A stretch of 37,338 nucleotides of DNA from Vibrio bivalvicida (GCF_001399455.2 NZ_LLEI02000030.1:1-37338), one strand, 5' to 3'; counted from the first letter of the stretch, positions 25,617 through 34,860 are shown. Translations and numbers: made by a program. The notes: generated by a model from the letters alone, not told the origin.

Positions 25617-26357
25617 TTACTGCATGTATAAGCCGCCATTTACAGAGAGTGTTTCCCCCGTAATGTAGGCAGCGGCATCGCTCACTAAGAAAGAAACTGA
25701 CTTAGCAACTTCTTCTGGCGTTGCCAAACGACGCATAGGGATTTGAGCTTTAATAGATTCAAGGACTTCAGGTTTCATTTCCTCAACCATAGGCGTGCCC
25801 GTATAACCTGGAGCTACCACATTTACTGTTACTCCAGAACGCGCACCTTCTGCAGCTAAAGCCTTTGAGAAACCAATCATGCCAGCCTTGGCAGCAGAAT
25901 AGTTAGTTTGTCCGAACTGTCCTTTGATACCATTAACAGACGAAATATTGACTACTCTACCGTTACCCTTTTCGCACATTGCGGCGAACAGAGGCTGAGT
26001 AACGTTGAATACACTATTTAAGTTTGTCTCGATAACCTCTTTCCATGCAGAAGCAGTCATCTTTTTGAACGTACCATCACGTGTAATGCCAGCATTGTTG
26101 ACAATTACATCAACGGTCCCTTCTTCTTCAAGTAAGCCTGCTAAGCGCTCAGCACACTGCTCAGTATCCGTAACGTCAAGTTCGAATAAACGCACTTGTT
26201 CGTTAGTGAATCCCTTCTCATTGAACCATTCTTGAGCACATTGCTTTTTGCCAGTGAAATGTGTGGCAATCACACGATAGCCATCGTTCACTAATTGAGT
26301 AGTAATAGCAGAACCAATTCCGCCTTTTGATCCAGTGATCAAAGCGAGTTTTTTCAT
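25617..26357 (-). CDS. phaB: Acetoacetyl-CoA reductase
   Basis: This 246-residue short-chain dehydrogenase reduces acetoacetyl-CoA to (R)-3-hydroxybutyryl-CoA, usually with NADPH. The cofactor loop TGSKGGIG is at 8-15, NNAG at 87-90, and the catalytic Ser140, Tyr153 and Lys157 (YSAAK) are all present. The C-terminal VNGGLYMQ is typical of PhaB. ATG at 26357 has GGAG seven bases upstream. It is the first gene of the PHB operon, with a 598-bp leader region before it. Confidence 0.93.
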   Translation of the reverse strand: MKKLALITGSKGGIGSAITTQLVNDGYRVIATHFTGKKQCAQEWFNEKGFTNEQVRLFELDVTDTEQCAERLAGLLEEEGTVDVIVNNAGITRDGTFKKMTASAWKEVIETNLNSVFNVTQPLFAAMCEKGNGRVVNISSVNGIKGQFGQTNYSAAKAGMIGFSKALAAEGARSGVTVNVVAPGYTGTPMVEEMKPEVLESIKAQIPMRRLATPEEVAKSVSFLVSDAAAYITGETLSVNGGLYMQ

Positions 26358-26955
26358 TAAGAGACTCCATTCTTAACAGCAATAAATAACCAAGTATTGT
26401 GTTTTTTGGGTGCTTGCTATTAAGCACCAACCAACGTCATTAATAAACTTTTGTAAGACTTTTCTTCCGTCTTTTAATTATCAAAAGTAATCGGTATTTA
26501 TTACAGTTCAAATACTTTCTGAAATTAAATGCATAAAGTTGAACAAGGTCTCATATAGAATGAAATGTTATATGGTTGTTAACTAGAGATAAGGTATTGT
26601 TTTTAATACCAAAACCGTTACAAACACGCAAGTCACTAACGGCTATCCCATTGTTTAATAACGTTTTTCATTGAATTTCACTCGTTTCATTGCTCTCCAT
26701 CACCTATTAGGTGAAAGCTATTTTCGTGACTTATCAGTCTATTGTTTATGACTATATTGTTACTAACTGACATTGACTTCAGTCTTATTCGAGACTTTAT
26801 TATAGTTGCAGTACTATCAATTAATTTCCATAAATTACTGAATGGAATAATATTTTGTATAGCAGACCTTATTTGACTTTAGTCTAAATAGAATAAGAAT
26901 TTCGTTCTTAGATTGCTATTAACAATAAGGACAATAGAAAGGCAACAATAAGAAC
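26358..26955. other. Intergenic region upstream of the PHB operon
   Basis: These 598 bases lie between the PHB operon and the terminator of the convergently placed end of the efflux operon, and contain no credible gene. Two small inverted repeats are visible: GGTATT-N6-AATACC at 26593-26610, and TAAGAA-N5-TTCTTA at 26894-26910. The phaB promoter must be here, but no clear -35/-10 pair stands out. The repeats are candidates for regulator binding only. Confidence 0.45.
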
Positions 26956-26983
26956 AAAAAAGCCCGGATGCGAAATCCGGGCT
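26956..26983 (-). terminator. Terminator of the RND efflux operon
   Basis: AGCCCGGAT-GCGA-AATCCGGGCT forms a stem of nine pairs; on the minus strand it is followed by six T. It lies about 30 bases after the stop of the RND pump gene. Confidence 0.9.
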
Positions 26984-27015
26984 GTCTACAAACGAATCGT
27001 TATTCAATCCTTGAA

Positions 27016-30000
27016 CTATCCGGCAGTGGAAGGTTTGATTCGGTAGAAAATGGTGAATAAAACAGGGACAACAATTAGAGTCAGAACGGTAGCGAAACCC
27101 AATCCGGCCATAATTGTAATCGCCATTGAGCCAAAAAATGCATCAAATACCAACGGTATCATGCCCAAAATTGTGGTGACAGCGGCCATGCTAACGGGAC
27201 GTACGCGAGAAATAGCACTGTCAAAAACGGCTTGATACGGATCTTTTCCTGAATTCAATTCAATATTTATTTGATCAAGCAGCACTATACCGTTCTTAAG
27301 AATCATACCGCTTAGACTCAGCAGCCCTAAGAATGCCGTGAAACTAAATGGCATATCTGTCGCAAGTAGTCCTATCGAAACACCAATAATAGATAACGGT
27401 ACAGTCAACCAAATAACCAACGGTTTTCTAAATGAGTTGAACAAAAGCATGGTAATGATAAACATTAGTAGATAACCCATTGGCATTGAGCCAAACAGAG
27501 CTTGCTGCGCATCTTTAGAAGATTCATATTCACCGCCCCAACTGATTGAATACCCATCTGGTAAAGGTAGCGCTTCAACTTGCGGACGAACGCGGCTGAA
27601 TAAACTTGCCGGTGTTTCATGGCCAAGTACATCATGATCAGCCAGTACCGTTAGTGTACGTTTTCTGTCTCTACGCTGAATCAACGGCTCCTGCCAATCT
27701 AAAGCTACACCATCAATAACCTGCTCCACAGGGATATAGTTTTGTAGTGTTGGGCTCCAAATCTTAACGTTGGCTAAGGATTCAAAGTCCACGCGCTCTT
27801 GTTCGGGTAATCGCGCAATGATTGGCAGCATATGCGTGCCATCACGAAGCAAGCCAATAGGTGTGCCTCCAAATGCCATTTGTAACGTATTCGAAACCTC
27901 TTCTTGGGAAATGCCCAAACGACGCGCTTTTGACTCGTTGAATTGCGGGACGAGTTCTTTTGTTCGCTCGCGCCAATCGTGACGAATATTTCGTGCACCT
28001 GGGTCTTGAAGTAATACGTCTTCAACTCGCACTGCGATATCACGTAGTACCTGTGGATCAGGACCTGTAATTCGAGCTTCAATTTTCGACGCTGGGGAAG
28101 GTCCAAATTCCATCAATTTAAATTGAAACGTTGGCTGATTGAACTTCTCTGAGAGGTTTTTATCGAGCTTTTCTAACAACTCAAACATCGTTTCACGGTC
28201 GTGAGTTCTAACCTGCAATTGGGTATAAGCTTCGTAGCTCTTTTCAGGCTGATAAGTTAAAGCAAAACGCTGTAACCCCTGCCCTGTTGTCGTTGAAACA
28301 AACTCAACGTTTTCTTGTTGGCGAATGTATTTTTCAACCTTCTTTGTTTCTTCTATAGTTTGTCGAATATCCGTACCTTGAGGCATCCACATATCGACAT
28401 AGAACATCGGCGTATTCGATGGTGGGAAGAACTGTTGCTTCACCATGCCAAAGCCTGCTACAGCGACCACAAGCAACCCCACCATGCTTATCACAGTTAA
28501 CCAGCGAAAGCGAAGAGCAAACTTTAAGCAAGCACCAAAGGCTGTAAACAATACGCCTTTATACGGGTCTGCATCTTCTGCGGCGTTACTATTGTCTTCT
28601 TCGTTGAGTAATAGATCAGCTAAGAATGGAGTCAATGTTAGCGCCGTGACCCAACTTAAGAACAAGGAATAGCACAGCACCCAGAACAATGAGCCCATAA
28701 ACTCCCCGGTGGCATCCTCGGACAGGCCAATAGGTGCAAATGCTGTAATCGCAATGACTGTTGCACCAAGCAGTGGCCATTGTGTCTGTTTCGCGATATC
28801 TATCGCAGCTTGAACTTTGGTCTTGCCACGTTTAAGACCAACCAATATGCCTTCGACAACCACAATTGCATTATCAACTAACATCCCCAACGCAATGATC
28901 AGCGCGCCCAATGAAATACGATGCAGCTCAACATCATTTTGCTTCATTAGGATAAATGTACCCATCACCGTAAGTAGAAGAACGGCACCAATGATAACTC
29001 CGCTGCGAAGCCCCATAGTGAAAAGTAAAACAATGATTACAATAGCGACGGCTTGAGCCAGACTTACTAAGAAGTCATTAACTGATTTCGATACTTCTGC
29101 AGGTTGATTATAGAAGTAATTGACCTCGACACCAGCAGGTCGAATATTCTCTAATGCAGCTAACTCAGCATCTAGTGCTTTGCCCACTTCGACAACGTTG
29201 ACACCCGCACCAAAAGAGATGGCAAGATTAATTGCAGGCTTACCGTTAAATGTAACGACATTTGAGGGCTTATCTTGAATGCCACGGCTAATAGCAGCAA
29301 CATCTTTCAAACGAATCAGATTACCCGTGTCACGACCGTGAATGATGAGTTCTTCTAACTCTTGTTCAGAACTCATAGTACCGCTTGGCCGGATCGTCAA
29401 TGTTTGGCCATTCACCATAACTTCACCGGCAGACTGAACACTGTTTTGCTGGTTGAGTAAACCTACGACGGTATTCATGTCGAGGTTAAGTGCGGCAAGA
29501 CGCTCTAAAGATATTTCGACAAATAACTGCTCTTGTTGGTCGCCTGCAATTGCAACTTTGCCCACGCCATCAACCAACTCAAGTTCACGGCTTAGGTAGT
29601 CCGCATATCGTTTAAGTTCAATAAAATCGTAGCCTTCACCCGTGAGCATGATCATGATGCCATAGACGTCACCAAAATCATCAATGATCTGAACCGAATT
29701 GACGCCACTCGGAAGATTGGGCCGTAGATCATTAATCTTTCTACGCATTTCATCCCATATTTGAGGAAGTTCATCTGGGCCGTATTCCATCTCCATACTA
29801 ACCGTTATCTGAGACATTCCATTCGAAGATGTCGATGTCACCTTATCGATATAGGGAAGCTTCCGAATTTCTTTTTCAAGCGGGTAAGTAAGTTCCTCTT
29901 CAACTTCTTGCGATGTTGCACCTGGATAAGTAGATATGATCATCGCGTCTTTTATCGTAAACGCGGGATCTTCTAATCGCCCTAGATCCACAAAAGAAGT

Positions 30001-30078
30001 GTAACCACCAATCGCTAGGATGATTAAGAACAACCAACTAATTACTTTGTTTTTTATCGAGTACTCAGCAATGCTCAC
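27016..30078 (-). CDS. RND family efflux permease
   Basis: This 1020-residue inner-membrane proton/drug antiporter is the normal length for the HAE-RND family. A first membrane helix (about 12-30) precedes a large periplasmic porter domain, a helix bundle (about 335-530), a second periplasmic domain and a last bundle (about 855-1010). In the proton-relay helix the usual pair of Asp is Asp402-Asn403 (GMLVDNAIVVVEG), as in several RND pumps of the TriC type. It starts with GTG at 30078, overlapping the stop of the second adaptor by four bases, with AGGGAG seven bases upstream. Substrates are unknown; relatives with two adaptors export detergents, triclosan or bile salts. Confidence 0.92.
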   Translation of the reverse strand: MSIAEYSIKNKVISWLFLIILAIGGYTSFVDLGRLEDPAFTIKDAMIISTYPGATSQEVEEELTYPLEKEIRKLPYIDKVTSTSSNGMSQITVSMEMEYGPDELPQIWDEMRRKINDLRPNLPSGVNSVQIIDDFGDVYGIMIMLTGEGYDFIELKRYADYLSRELELVDGVGKVAIAGDQQEQLFVEISLERLAALNLDMNTVVGLLNQQNSVQSAGEVMVNGQTLTIRPSGTMSSEQELEELIIHGRDTGNLIRLKDVAAISRGIQDKPSNVVTFNGKPAINLAISFGAGVNVVEVGKALDAELAALENIRPAGVEVNYFYNQPAEVSKSVNDFLVSLAQAVAIVIIVLLFTMGLRSGVIIGAVLLLTVMGTFILMKQNDVELHRISLGALIIALGMLVDNAIVVVEGILVGLKRGKTKVQAAIDIAKQTQWPLLGATVIAITAFAPIGLSEDATGEFMGSLFWVLCYSLFLSWVTALTLTPFLADLLLNEEDNSNAAEDADPYKGVLFTAFGACLKFALRFRWLTVISMVGLLVVAVAGFGMVKQQFFPPSNTPMFYVDMWMPQGTDIRQTIEETKKVEKYIRQQENVEFVSTTTGQGLQRFALTYQPEKSYEAYTQLQVRTHDRETMFELLEKLDKNLSEKFNQPTFQFKLMEFGPSPASKIEARITGPDPQVLRDIAVRVEDVLLQDPGARNIRHDWRERTKELVPQFNESKARRLGISQEEVSNTLQMAFGGTPIGLLRDGTHMLPIIARLPEQERVDFESLANVKIWSPTLQNYIPVEQVIDGVALDWQEPLIQRRDRKRTLTVLADHDVLGHETPASLFSRVRPQVEALPLPDGYSISWGGEYESSKDAQQALFGSMPMGYLLMFIITMLLFNSFRKPLVIWLTVPLSIIGVSIGLLATDMPFSFTAFLGLLSLSGMILKNGIVLLDQINIELNSGKDPYQAVFDSAISRVRPVSMAAVTTILGMIPLVFDAFFGSMAITIMAGLGFATVLTLIVVPVLFTIFYRIKPSTAG

Positions 30079-31130
30079 AGCTCAGCTCCCTTAATTTTCA
30101 TACCGTCACGTAATTTTCTTAAATTCGAATTAATCAGCACATCACCTTTTTCAACTCCAGTTCCAACTAGCGCGCCATTTCCTGTAATTTGATCAACTAT
30201 CACCGGATAACGATGTGCTTCGCCTTGTTCATGCTTCCACACATAAAAGTCTTGGGGTTGTCGACCAGGATCAATCGCCGTCATTGGTAGCTGATAAGCT
30301 TTAAAGGTATCTAATCCTGCTTTCACTAAGTCGACCGAAACCTTGGCACTTGTCCCGGGCAAAATAGGTTGCTCAACCTGAGGCATTTTCAACCACAGTT
30401 CGTATGTTTGGCTTTGTGGATGAAGTTCGCTGGTATGCTCATAGTAAGAGATTGGATAGCTACCACTGTGCCCAGAAAATGTCGCCATTGGCTGATAATC
30501 TTGCGCATTGGTCTGAGGGTTTAGCAGCGCGAGTACAGAATCAGACACCTCGATTTTCACATAAACTTGGCTAGCTTGATAAAGAGAAATCACTTGCTCT
30601 CCCGGACTGATGTTCTCGAATTTCTTCTTATCTACTGATGAAATAACACCATCAAATGGCGCACGAAGACGCATGTACTTCATTGTTGCTTTTGCTGAAC
30701 CGAGATTCGCTTGTGCAAGTTGAAAGTTGGCCGTCAACTCATCCAGCTCAGCGCTAGAGATCATTTTGCTTTTGCGTAGTTCTTGCCCACGCTTAACCTG
30801 TTTTAGAGCAAGTTCGTATTTCGCTTGCGCATCATTGAGCTGTTGCTTTGCTTTCGAATTATCGAGCAAGGCGATAGCTTGTCCTTTAGTGACATTGTCA
30901 CCTTCTTTAACCAAAATCGACGCGATCTCACCATCTAAGCGAAAAGCGAGGGGGGTCAATTCTGCAGGCATAACTTGGCCATTAAAATTGCGGAACTGGC
31001 TCTGTGACGCCGCTTCAACATTGAATGTATCAACTATCAACGGGTTAGCGTCGCGGTGAGCTGTTTCTGGTGTACAAGCCGAAAGCAGTAAGACCGATAA
31101 AATCGTCAGAACATAAGATTTAGAATGCAT
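30075..31130 (-). CDS. RND periplasmic adaptor (second membrane fusion protein)
   Basis: This 351-residue HlyD/AcrA-type adaptor has a lipoprotein signal with lipobox LSAC (Cys about 19). The lipoyl halves (EGDNVTKGQAIALLD; LRAPFDGVISSV) flank a helical hairpin (about 85-140), and beta-barrel and membrane-proximal domains follow. The start is ATG 31130, just one base after the stop of the first adaptor, with a G-rich ribosome site. A start at 31244 would lie deep inside the upstream gene and lack a signal peptide. It overlaps the pump gene by four bases. Confidence 0.9.
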   Translation of the reverse strand: MHSKSYVLTILSVLLLSACTPETAHRDANPLIVDTFNVEAASQSQFRNFNGQVMPAELTPLAFRLDGEIASILVKEGDNVTKGQAIALLDNSKAKQQLNDAQAKYELALKQVKRGQELRKSKMISSAELDELTANFQLAQANLGSAKATMKYMRLRAPFDGVISSVDKKKFENISPGEQVISLYQASQVYVKIEVSDSVLALLNPQTNAQDYQPMATFSGHSGSYPISYYEHTSELHPQSQTYELWLKMPQVEQPILPGTSAKVSVDLVKAGLDTFKAYQLPMTAIDPGRQPQDFYVWKHEQGEAHRYPVIVDQITGNGALVGTGVEKGDVLINSNLRKLRDGMKIKGAEL

Positions 31131-31131
31131 G

Positions 31132-32208
31132 TTAAATACCCCCCTCTCTCTTCCACGCCTTGACCTGTTGCCCGGGAGATAAGTTCTCAACACCAGCTTG
31201 GACGATAAGATCTCCGCTCGTAACCCCATCAACAATGTTTCCATTGCTGTCTAGCACTACATGGATCAAAGAGATGGTCTCTGTCTTGGTATCAAATCGG
31301 TATAGTTGCCCTTCTCCATTTTGTAGTGAAACCCAGGCAGTAGAAGCAAAATTCAGCCCTTCTCCTCGCTGCTCGTTTAGCAGTTGCACCTGTCCGGTCA
31401 TACCTGGTAATAAGTTAAGCTGCTGCGGCCTTTTAACAATTAAACTAGCAGTGTAGCTATTGGTATCTGCGTCAGGCTGAGTCGAGATTTCTTTAAACTT
31501 TGCTGGCATAGAAATTTGTTTGTGGCTGTCCATGACTACTTGAAAGCTTGAGTCTGCGATATGATCTAGACCATGCCTTTCGACGTAGCTAACTGGAACA
31601 GTCAATACAACATCAAGAACATTGTTGTCGATTAAATTAAGTACCGGCTGGTTTGCACCAACAACTTGATATTCTTTACCAAAAGTAAGCGACACTACTC
31701 CATCAAAAGGCGCAATAATCTGGGTGTAGTTTAGATCCGTTCTTGCCTGTTCTAATGCTGCTTTGGCCGCTTTATACTGAGTTTCATTTTGATCATAGGT
31801 ATCAACGCTAATTAACTGTTTAATATGCAATTGAACAGCACGCTCAAAAGCCGTTTTGGCCAAATTATATTCAGCAAGACGTGCATCAAATGCCAGTTGG
31901 TAATCGGTCGGGTCAAGCTCAGCTAACACATCACCTTTTTTTACCACACTTCCCATGCGTACATTGATGCTCTCTATTTCCCCCGCCACTTGGAAAGACA
32001 ACGCAGCACGATCTGTTGCATCAATTGTCGCAATGAATGAGTCAAATTTTTTAGTCGATAAATCAGGCACTTCTATCAGCTTGACCGGTTTAACTACAGA
32101 ATGAGTCATTTCTGAATTCGCTTTGTTACAACCCGCCGTACCTATAGCGATAACTCCAACAGCAAGGAGTTTTATCGCCGGCTTTATTCTCTCTGTTAAT
32201 GCGTTCAT
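31132..32208 (-). CDS. RND periplasmic adaptor (first membrane fusion protein)
   Basis: This 358-residue adaptor is different in sequence from the second one. Its N-terminal signal (about 1-26) ends in a TAGC sequence that probably serves as lipobox (Cys about 27). The lipoyl motifs GSVVKKGDVLAELDP and IIAPFDGVVSLTF flank the helical hairpin. The start is ATG 32208; a TTG at 32259 in frame lies across the promoter. It is the first gene of the efflux operon, under the promoter at 32242-32269. Pumps with two adaptors (TriABC in Pseudomonas, VmeTUV and VexIJK in vibrios) need both, which is the likely case here. Confidence 0.9.
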   Translation of the reverse strand: MNALTERIKPAIKLLAVGVIAIGTAGCNKANSEMTHSVVKPVKLIEVPDLSTKKFDSFIATIDATDRAALSFQVAGEIESINVRMGSVVKKGDVLAELDPTDYQLAFDARLAEYNLAKTAFERAVQLHIKQLISVDTYDQNETQYKAAKAALEQARTDLNYTQIIAPFDGVVSLTFGKEYQVVGANQPVLNLIDNNVLDVVLTVPVSYVERHGLDHIADSSFQVVMDSHKQISMPAKFKEISTQPDADTNSYTASLIVKRPQQLNLLPGMTGQVQLLNEQRGEGLNFASTAWVSLQNGEGQLYRFDTKTETISLIHVVLDSNGNIVDGVTSGDLIVQAGVENLSPGQQVKAWKREGGI

Positions 32209-32225
32209 GGCTAAGCATCTTTGTT

Positions 32226-32293
32226 TATTACACACTCGTGCAGTATATTTAAATCCCAACCAAGATCAATGTTTATTTTCCAGGTGTGTAATA
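32226..32293. promoter_or_regulatory. Shared operator-promoter region of efflux operon and TetR gene
   Basis: Minus-strand promoter for the pump: TTGATC (32264-32269), 16-base spacer, TATACT (32242-32247). Plus-strand promoter for the regulator: TGTAAT (32287-32292, weak), 17 bases, TATACT (32310-32315). The arms TATTACACAC (32226-32235) and GTGTGTAATA (32284-32293) form a perfect 10-base inverted repeat. One arm covers the expected pump transcription start and the other covers the regulator -35. This suits repression of both genes by the adjacent TetR protein. Confidence 0.65.
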
Positions 32294-32380
32294 TAAAATT
32301 TAAACGATCTATACTGTTTAGATGTTCTTTGATGAAATCGAACGAAATTTCTGGTAGAAAGAAGGCGTTTCACAAGATTG

Positions 32381-33121
32381 ATGAGAGTTATGACTGAAAG
32401 AAAGCAAGGCCGAAGAAGTGCTCAAGACGCAGAAAAGACCAAATGCGAAATCATGCGCGTTGCAACAGAGCTGTTCTGCGATTTAGGCTATGAGCGCGTG
32501 TCTCTGAGAAACATCAGCGATAAAGCAGGTGTATCTCATAGCTTGATCCGCCACCATTTCGGTAGCAAAGAGCAAATTTGGTATGCAATTAGTGATGGTT
32601 TGCACCTGTATATGGAAAAGTACATTCGTACGATAATCGAGCATATGCCAGTCGACGTCGGCACCAACATAAAGTTATATTATTTTTCTGTGCGTTTGCT
32701 CGCTCATATGCTCGAATTTAAACAGCCAATCCAGTTAATTGCCGATGCTGTGAGACAAGAAGACGCGCTCTTCGACTACTTCATTGATAATTCAGGTGAA
32801 ATTGAACAACTTATTTCCCAATTGGCTAACCAATACAACGAACAACACCCAGAGGCTCAAATCAAGATATGGGAAATCAAGTGGCAAATGATTATGTATG
32901 CTCATGGTGCCGCCAGCTTAACCCCTTTCATGAAAGAAACCTGGGTTGATGAAACCGATTGTTTGGAAGAATGCTTATTGAAGCACTGGGAAATGTACAA
33001 CACCATGATGGCTTGTCGTTTTCAAGTACCAGAGTCGTTCATTTTACGCCCTAGTAAAGTCTCGGAACTAGTATACGACATAGAATGCGACATCAAAGCC
33101 CTCTCTGAAGAGGCACCTTAA
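32381..33121 (+). CDS. TetR/AcrR family repressor
   Basis: This protein of about 246 residues has an N-terminal helix-turn-helix (about 20-65: ATELFCDLGYERVSLRNIS, then AGVSHSLIRHHFGSKEQIW), the TetR signature, followed by an all-helical ligand domain of about 180 residues. It is divergent from the two-adaptor RND operon and is therefore probably its local repressor, released by a pump substrate. Starts at 32381 or 32390 are both possible, and a TTG at 32378 also exists; none has a strong ribosome site. The ligand cannot be predicted. Confidence 0.9.
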   Translation: MRVMTERKQGRRSAQDAEKTKCEIMRVATELFCDLGYERVSLRNISDKAGVSHSLIRHHFGSKEQIWYAISDGLHLYMEKYIRTIIEHMPVDVGTNIKLYYFSVRLLAHMLEFKQPIQLIADAVRQEDALFDYFIDNSGEIEQLISQLANQYNEQHPEAQIKIWEIKWQMIMYAHGAASLTPFMKETWVDETDCLEECLLKHWEMYNTMMACRFQVPESFILRPSKVSELVYDIECDIKALSEEAP

Positions 33122-33442
33122 GCTCCCTCTATCAAGCGAGGTTAATTGGCGATTAAGACTACACCTCGCTTGGTAGAAGACCCATAAGATACAAAAACAT
33201 TGCATATGAACTATTTAGACAAAAACTGATCATAGTTATAGCTACCTTTCACTGCTTATCGTATGTTCTGTTCAAAAATATCGCTTTTCCTCAATTCATC
33301 AGCAATGCACAGCAACTTATCGAAGCTTCTATCCTACTTAGCTAACTGCAGCAACGCTCTGCCTCAGCAATATTGAGATCACAGGATGACTCAGTGTTAT
33401 TTGTGCACGATGGCGGTGGTTCTACTTGGCTTGATGCCACCT
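33122..33442. other. Intergenic region with inverted repeat after the TetR gene
   Basis: An inverted repeat CAAGCGAGGT (33133-33142) and ACCTCGCTTG (33163-33172) with a 20-base loop follows the regulator gene. It lacks a T run, so it is at best a weak or Rho-assisted terminator. I see no gene in the rest. Confidence 0.5.
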
Positions 33443-33664
33443 TTATTTACAAAAAGTCTCTATATACAAGGCTTCGACTTGCTGTCGCGCCCATTGCGTA
33501 CGACGCAGAAACTTCAATGATGACTTGATAGATGGGTTATTATAGAAACAGTTTATTTGAATTTGAGCATCCAAACCTTCCCACCCATAGTGCTCTTGCA
33601 AGCGTACAAGGATTTTTTCCAAGGTTAATCCATGTAGAGGGTTGTTTGGTTGTTCTTGGCTCAT
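33443..33664 (-). CDS. VF530-family protein (DUF2132)
   Basis: This 73-residue protein consists entirely of the VF530 domain: [12 protein letters not shown] near the N-terminus, HYGWEGL, then [22 protein letters not shown] and VEALY. The family, first described from Vibrio fischeri, is a small helical fold proposed to bind nucleic acid; its role is unknown. ATG at 33664 has an AGGAAG ribosome site upstream. The gene stands alone between the efflux regulator and the cassette array, so it is probably a chromosomal gene bordering the array. Confidence 0.88.
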   Translation of the reverse strand: MSQEQPNNPLHGLTLEKILVRLQEHYGWEGLDAQIQINCFYNNPSIKSSLKFLRRTQWARQQVEALYIETFCK

Positions 33665-33978
33665 AATTCATCTTCCTAGAGGCTGCAATCCCCTAGTTTA
33701 ACAGAATATCACAAGGTCCCCACCTAGTATTTGCACCAAGAATTGATGACAAACAAAGCGTAATAGTTAAAGCTTCAACACCTAGCATGGCAGACAGCTT
33801 TATGGCTTTCTTGAGCCATGTCCTTTGCAACCTGAAACTCGGTAGTGGCCGAATGCTAGAAATTTATTCACCAGCTAAGTTAATTGCAACGCTTATTGCA
33901 TACGATTTGTCGCCATAAATGGTTTTAACCATTGATTTTACGTCGCCTTCTAATTTTCTTACGGTCATGTCATTTAAT
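33665..33978. other. Junction between chromosome and cassette array
   Basis: No convincing gene is seen here. A 43-codon plus-strand frame (33791-33919, starting MADSFMAFLSHVLCNLKLGS) has no ribosome site; I recall similar short frames as repeated intergenic sequence in other vibrios, so I treat this as repeat-type DNA and not a gene. The region may also contain the worn left half of the last attC. Confidence 0.35.
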
Positions 33979-34012
33979 GAGTTGGCAGTCTGCCTTAAGC
34001 CATTTGATACGT
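33979..34012 (-). other. Degenerate terminal attC
   Basis: AGTTGGCAGTCTGCCTTAAG followed by CCATTTGATACGT aligns with the gene-side end of the other attC sites (CGTTGGTAGTCCGTCTTAAG then TAGTTTGTTATG). The inverse core that should read as GTTAT on the plus strand is GATAC here, so recombination should be lost. It follows the stop of the last cassette gene, as expected for the distal end of an array. Confidence 0.6.
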
Positions 34013-34018
34013 TTGAAA

Positions 34019-34309
34019 CTATACGAGTTCTTCTAAAACTTCATAAGGCTCAACACTTACTTTCAGATAGGTATCTTCGTCTAAAGCTATCGTATGAAAC
34101 TCTGCCTTTCCAGCACTATTAACTAAATTAACTTCAAGCCAGATTTTGTCATAATCATCTATATACCAAACGCGCCATAAGAGATTTGACTGAACAAGTA
34201 CTTCGTAAACTTTGTATGTGTCATACAAATCAGAGCTAGCATTCTTCGACGCTTCAATTAAATCAGCAGGAACACTGACTACTTGGACTAAGTAATCGAT
34301 TTCAATCAT
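34019..34309 (-). CDS. Cassette-encoded protein, unknown
   Basis: This 96-residue acidic, soluble protein (starts MIEIDYLVQVVSVPADLIEA, ends EPYEVLEELV) has no signal or membrane helix and belongs to no family I recognise. ATG 34309 is chosen because GGAG lies five bases upstream; a GTG at 34336 would place the start before that ribosome site. It sits between attC sites and reads in the direction of the array, so it is the last cassette. Its 5' end carries the motif at 34343-34371 shared with another cassette. Confidence 0.65.
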   Translation of the reverse strand: MIEIDYLVQVVSVPADLIEASKNASSDLYDTYKVYEVLVQSNLLWRVWYIDDYDKIWLEVNLVNSAGKAEFHTIALDEDTYLKVSVEPYEVLEELV

Positions 34310-34342
34310 AAAAACTCCGAAGTAATTGTTTGCCACAAAAAT

Positions 34343-34371
34343 CTAGTGTACCCACGTAAAAGTAGACATAA
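34343..34371. repeat. Conserved motif at a cassette boundary, copy 1
   Basis: CTAGTGTACCCACGTAAAAG followed by TAGACATAAC matches the copy at 36260-36294 (CTAGTGTACCCCACGAAAAG, then TGGGG). Both lie directly inside an attC. The TGTACCC-N-AAAAGT form looks like the end of an insertion sequence, or it could be a cassette-borne regulatory hairpin. Confidence 0.4.
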
Positions 34372-34466
34372 CATAGTTACACTTAAAGTATTGTGCCGTA
34401 ATCACTTAAGCCAAAGCAAATCAAAAGTGCCGAGCGTTGGAAAGCCGTCTTAAATGCTAGTTAACG
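34364..34466 (-). other. attC site of the cassette at 34457-34837
   Basis: VCR-like attC, gene-side end on the right: CGAGCGTTGG, AAGCCGTCTTAAATG, CTAGTTAAC, overlapping the TAG stop codon of the cassette gene. The central ATTGTGCCGTAA block shared with the other sites is at 34390-34401. Confidence 0.75.
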
Positions 34467-34837
34467 ACTGGTGGTGATAGCTTTGAATTTACTATTCTTA
34501 CGATCTGACGAACGGGTTGTAACTGAATTTCAGCAATAATTGCAGTTACAAAACCCGTTATTACAATAGGGATGCCAATCGAAAAGCTAAACCACATTGC
34601 ACCACTTATTTCGGGCTGTCCCCACTGACTGAAAATCGAAGACAGAAGTGAAGAAAGCATCAACGTCAAAGCTATAAGCTGAATCCAAGTATGAGTAGAC
34701 ACTACAAAAGTATTTGAATAGGCACTTTTACGAATAACAACCTTACCAGTAACTGCCCCCATCCTTACGCGAATACTTGAATTACTACCAGATACTTCAT
34801 ACCCCTGAGCAATTAACTCATCAATTATTTTCTCCAC
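34457..34837 (-). CDS. Cassette-encoded membrane protein, unknown
   Basis: This 126-residue protein has a soluble N-terminal part (about 1-45, EKIIDELIAQGYEVSGS) and two membrane helices (about 52-70 and 84-105, with FSIGIPIVITGFVTAII). It ends in a basic tail. The start is GTG 34837 because AAGGAG lies six bases upstream; a GTG at 34864 would fall in the attC boundary of the neighbouring cassette. I do not recognise the family. A bacterial-membrane or phage-defence role is sometimes found for such cassette genes, but nothing here shows it. Confidence 0.65.
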   Translation of the reverse strand: MEKIIDELIAQGYEVSGSNSSIRVRMGAVTGKVVIRKSAYSNTFVVSTHTWIQLIALTLMLSSLLSSIFSQWGQPEISGAMWFSFSIGIPIVITGFVTAIIAEIQLQPVRQIVRIVNSKLSPPVVN

Positions 34838-34860
34838 TCGAAACTCCTTTTTTCTGAGTC

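Noticed and set aside
31132..31244. Second adaptor starting at 31244 inside the first adaptor gene
   Set aside because: That start would give a long charged N-terminus; ATG 31130 gives a proper lipoprotein signal and a ribosome site.
33133..33172. Intrinsic terminator after the TetR gene
   Set aside because: The stem is good but the loop is 20 bases and there is no T run, so it is only noted as an inverted repeat.
33791..33919. 43-codon plus-strand frame starting MADSFMAFL
   Set aside because: No ribosome site and no context; it looks like repeated intergenic sequence and not a gene.
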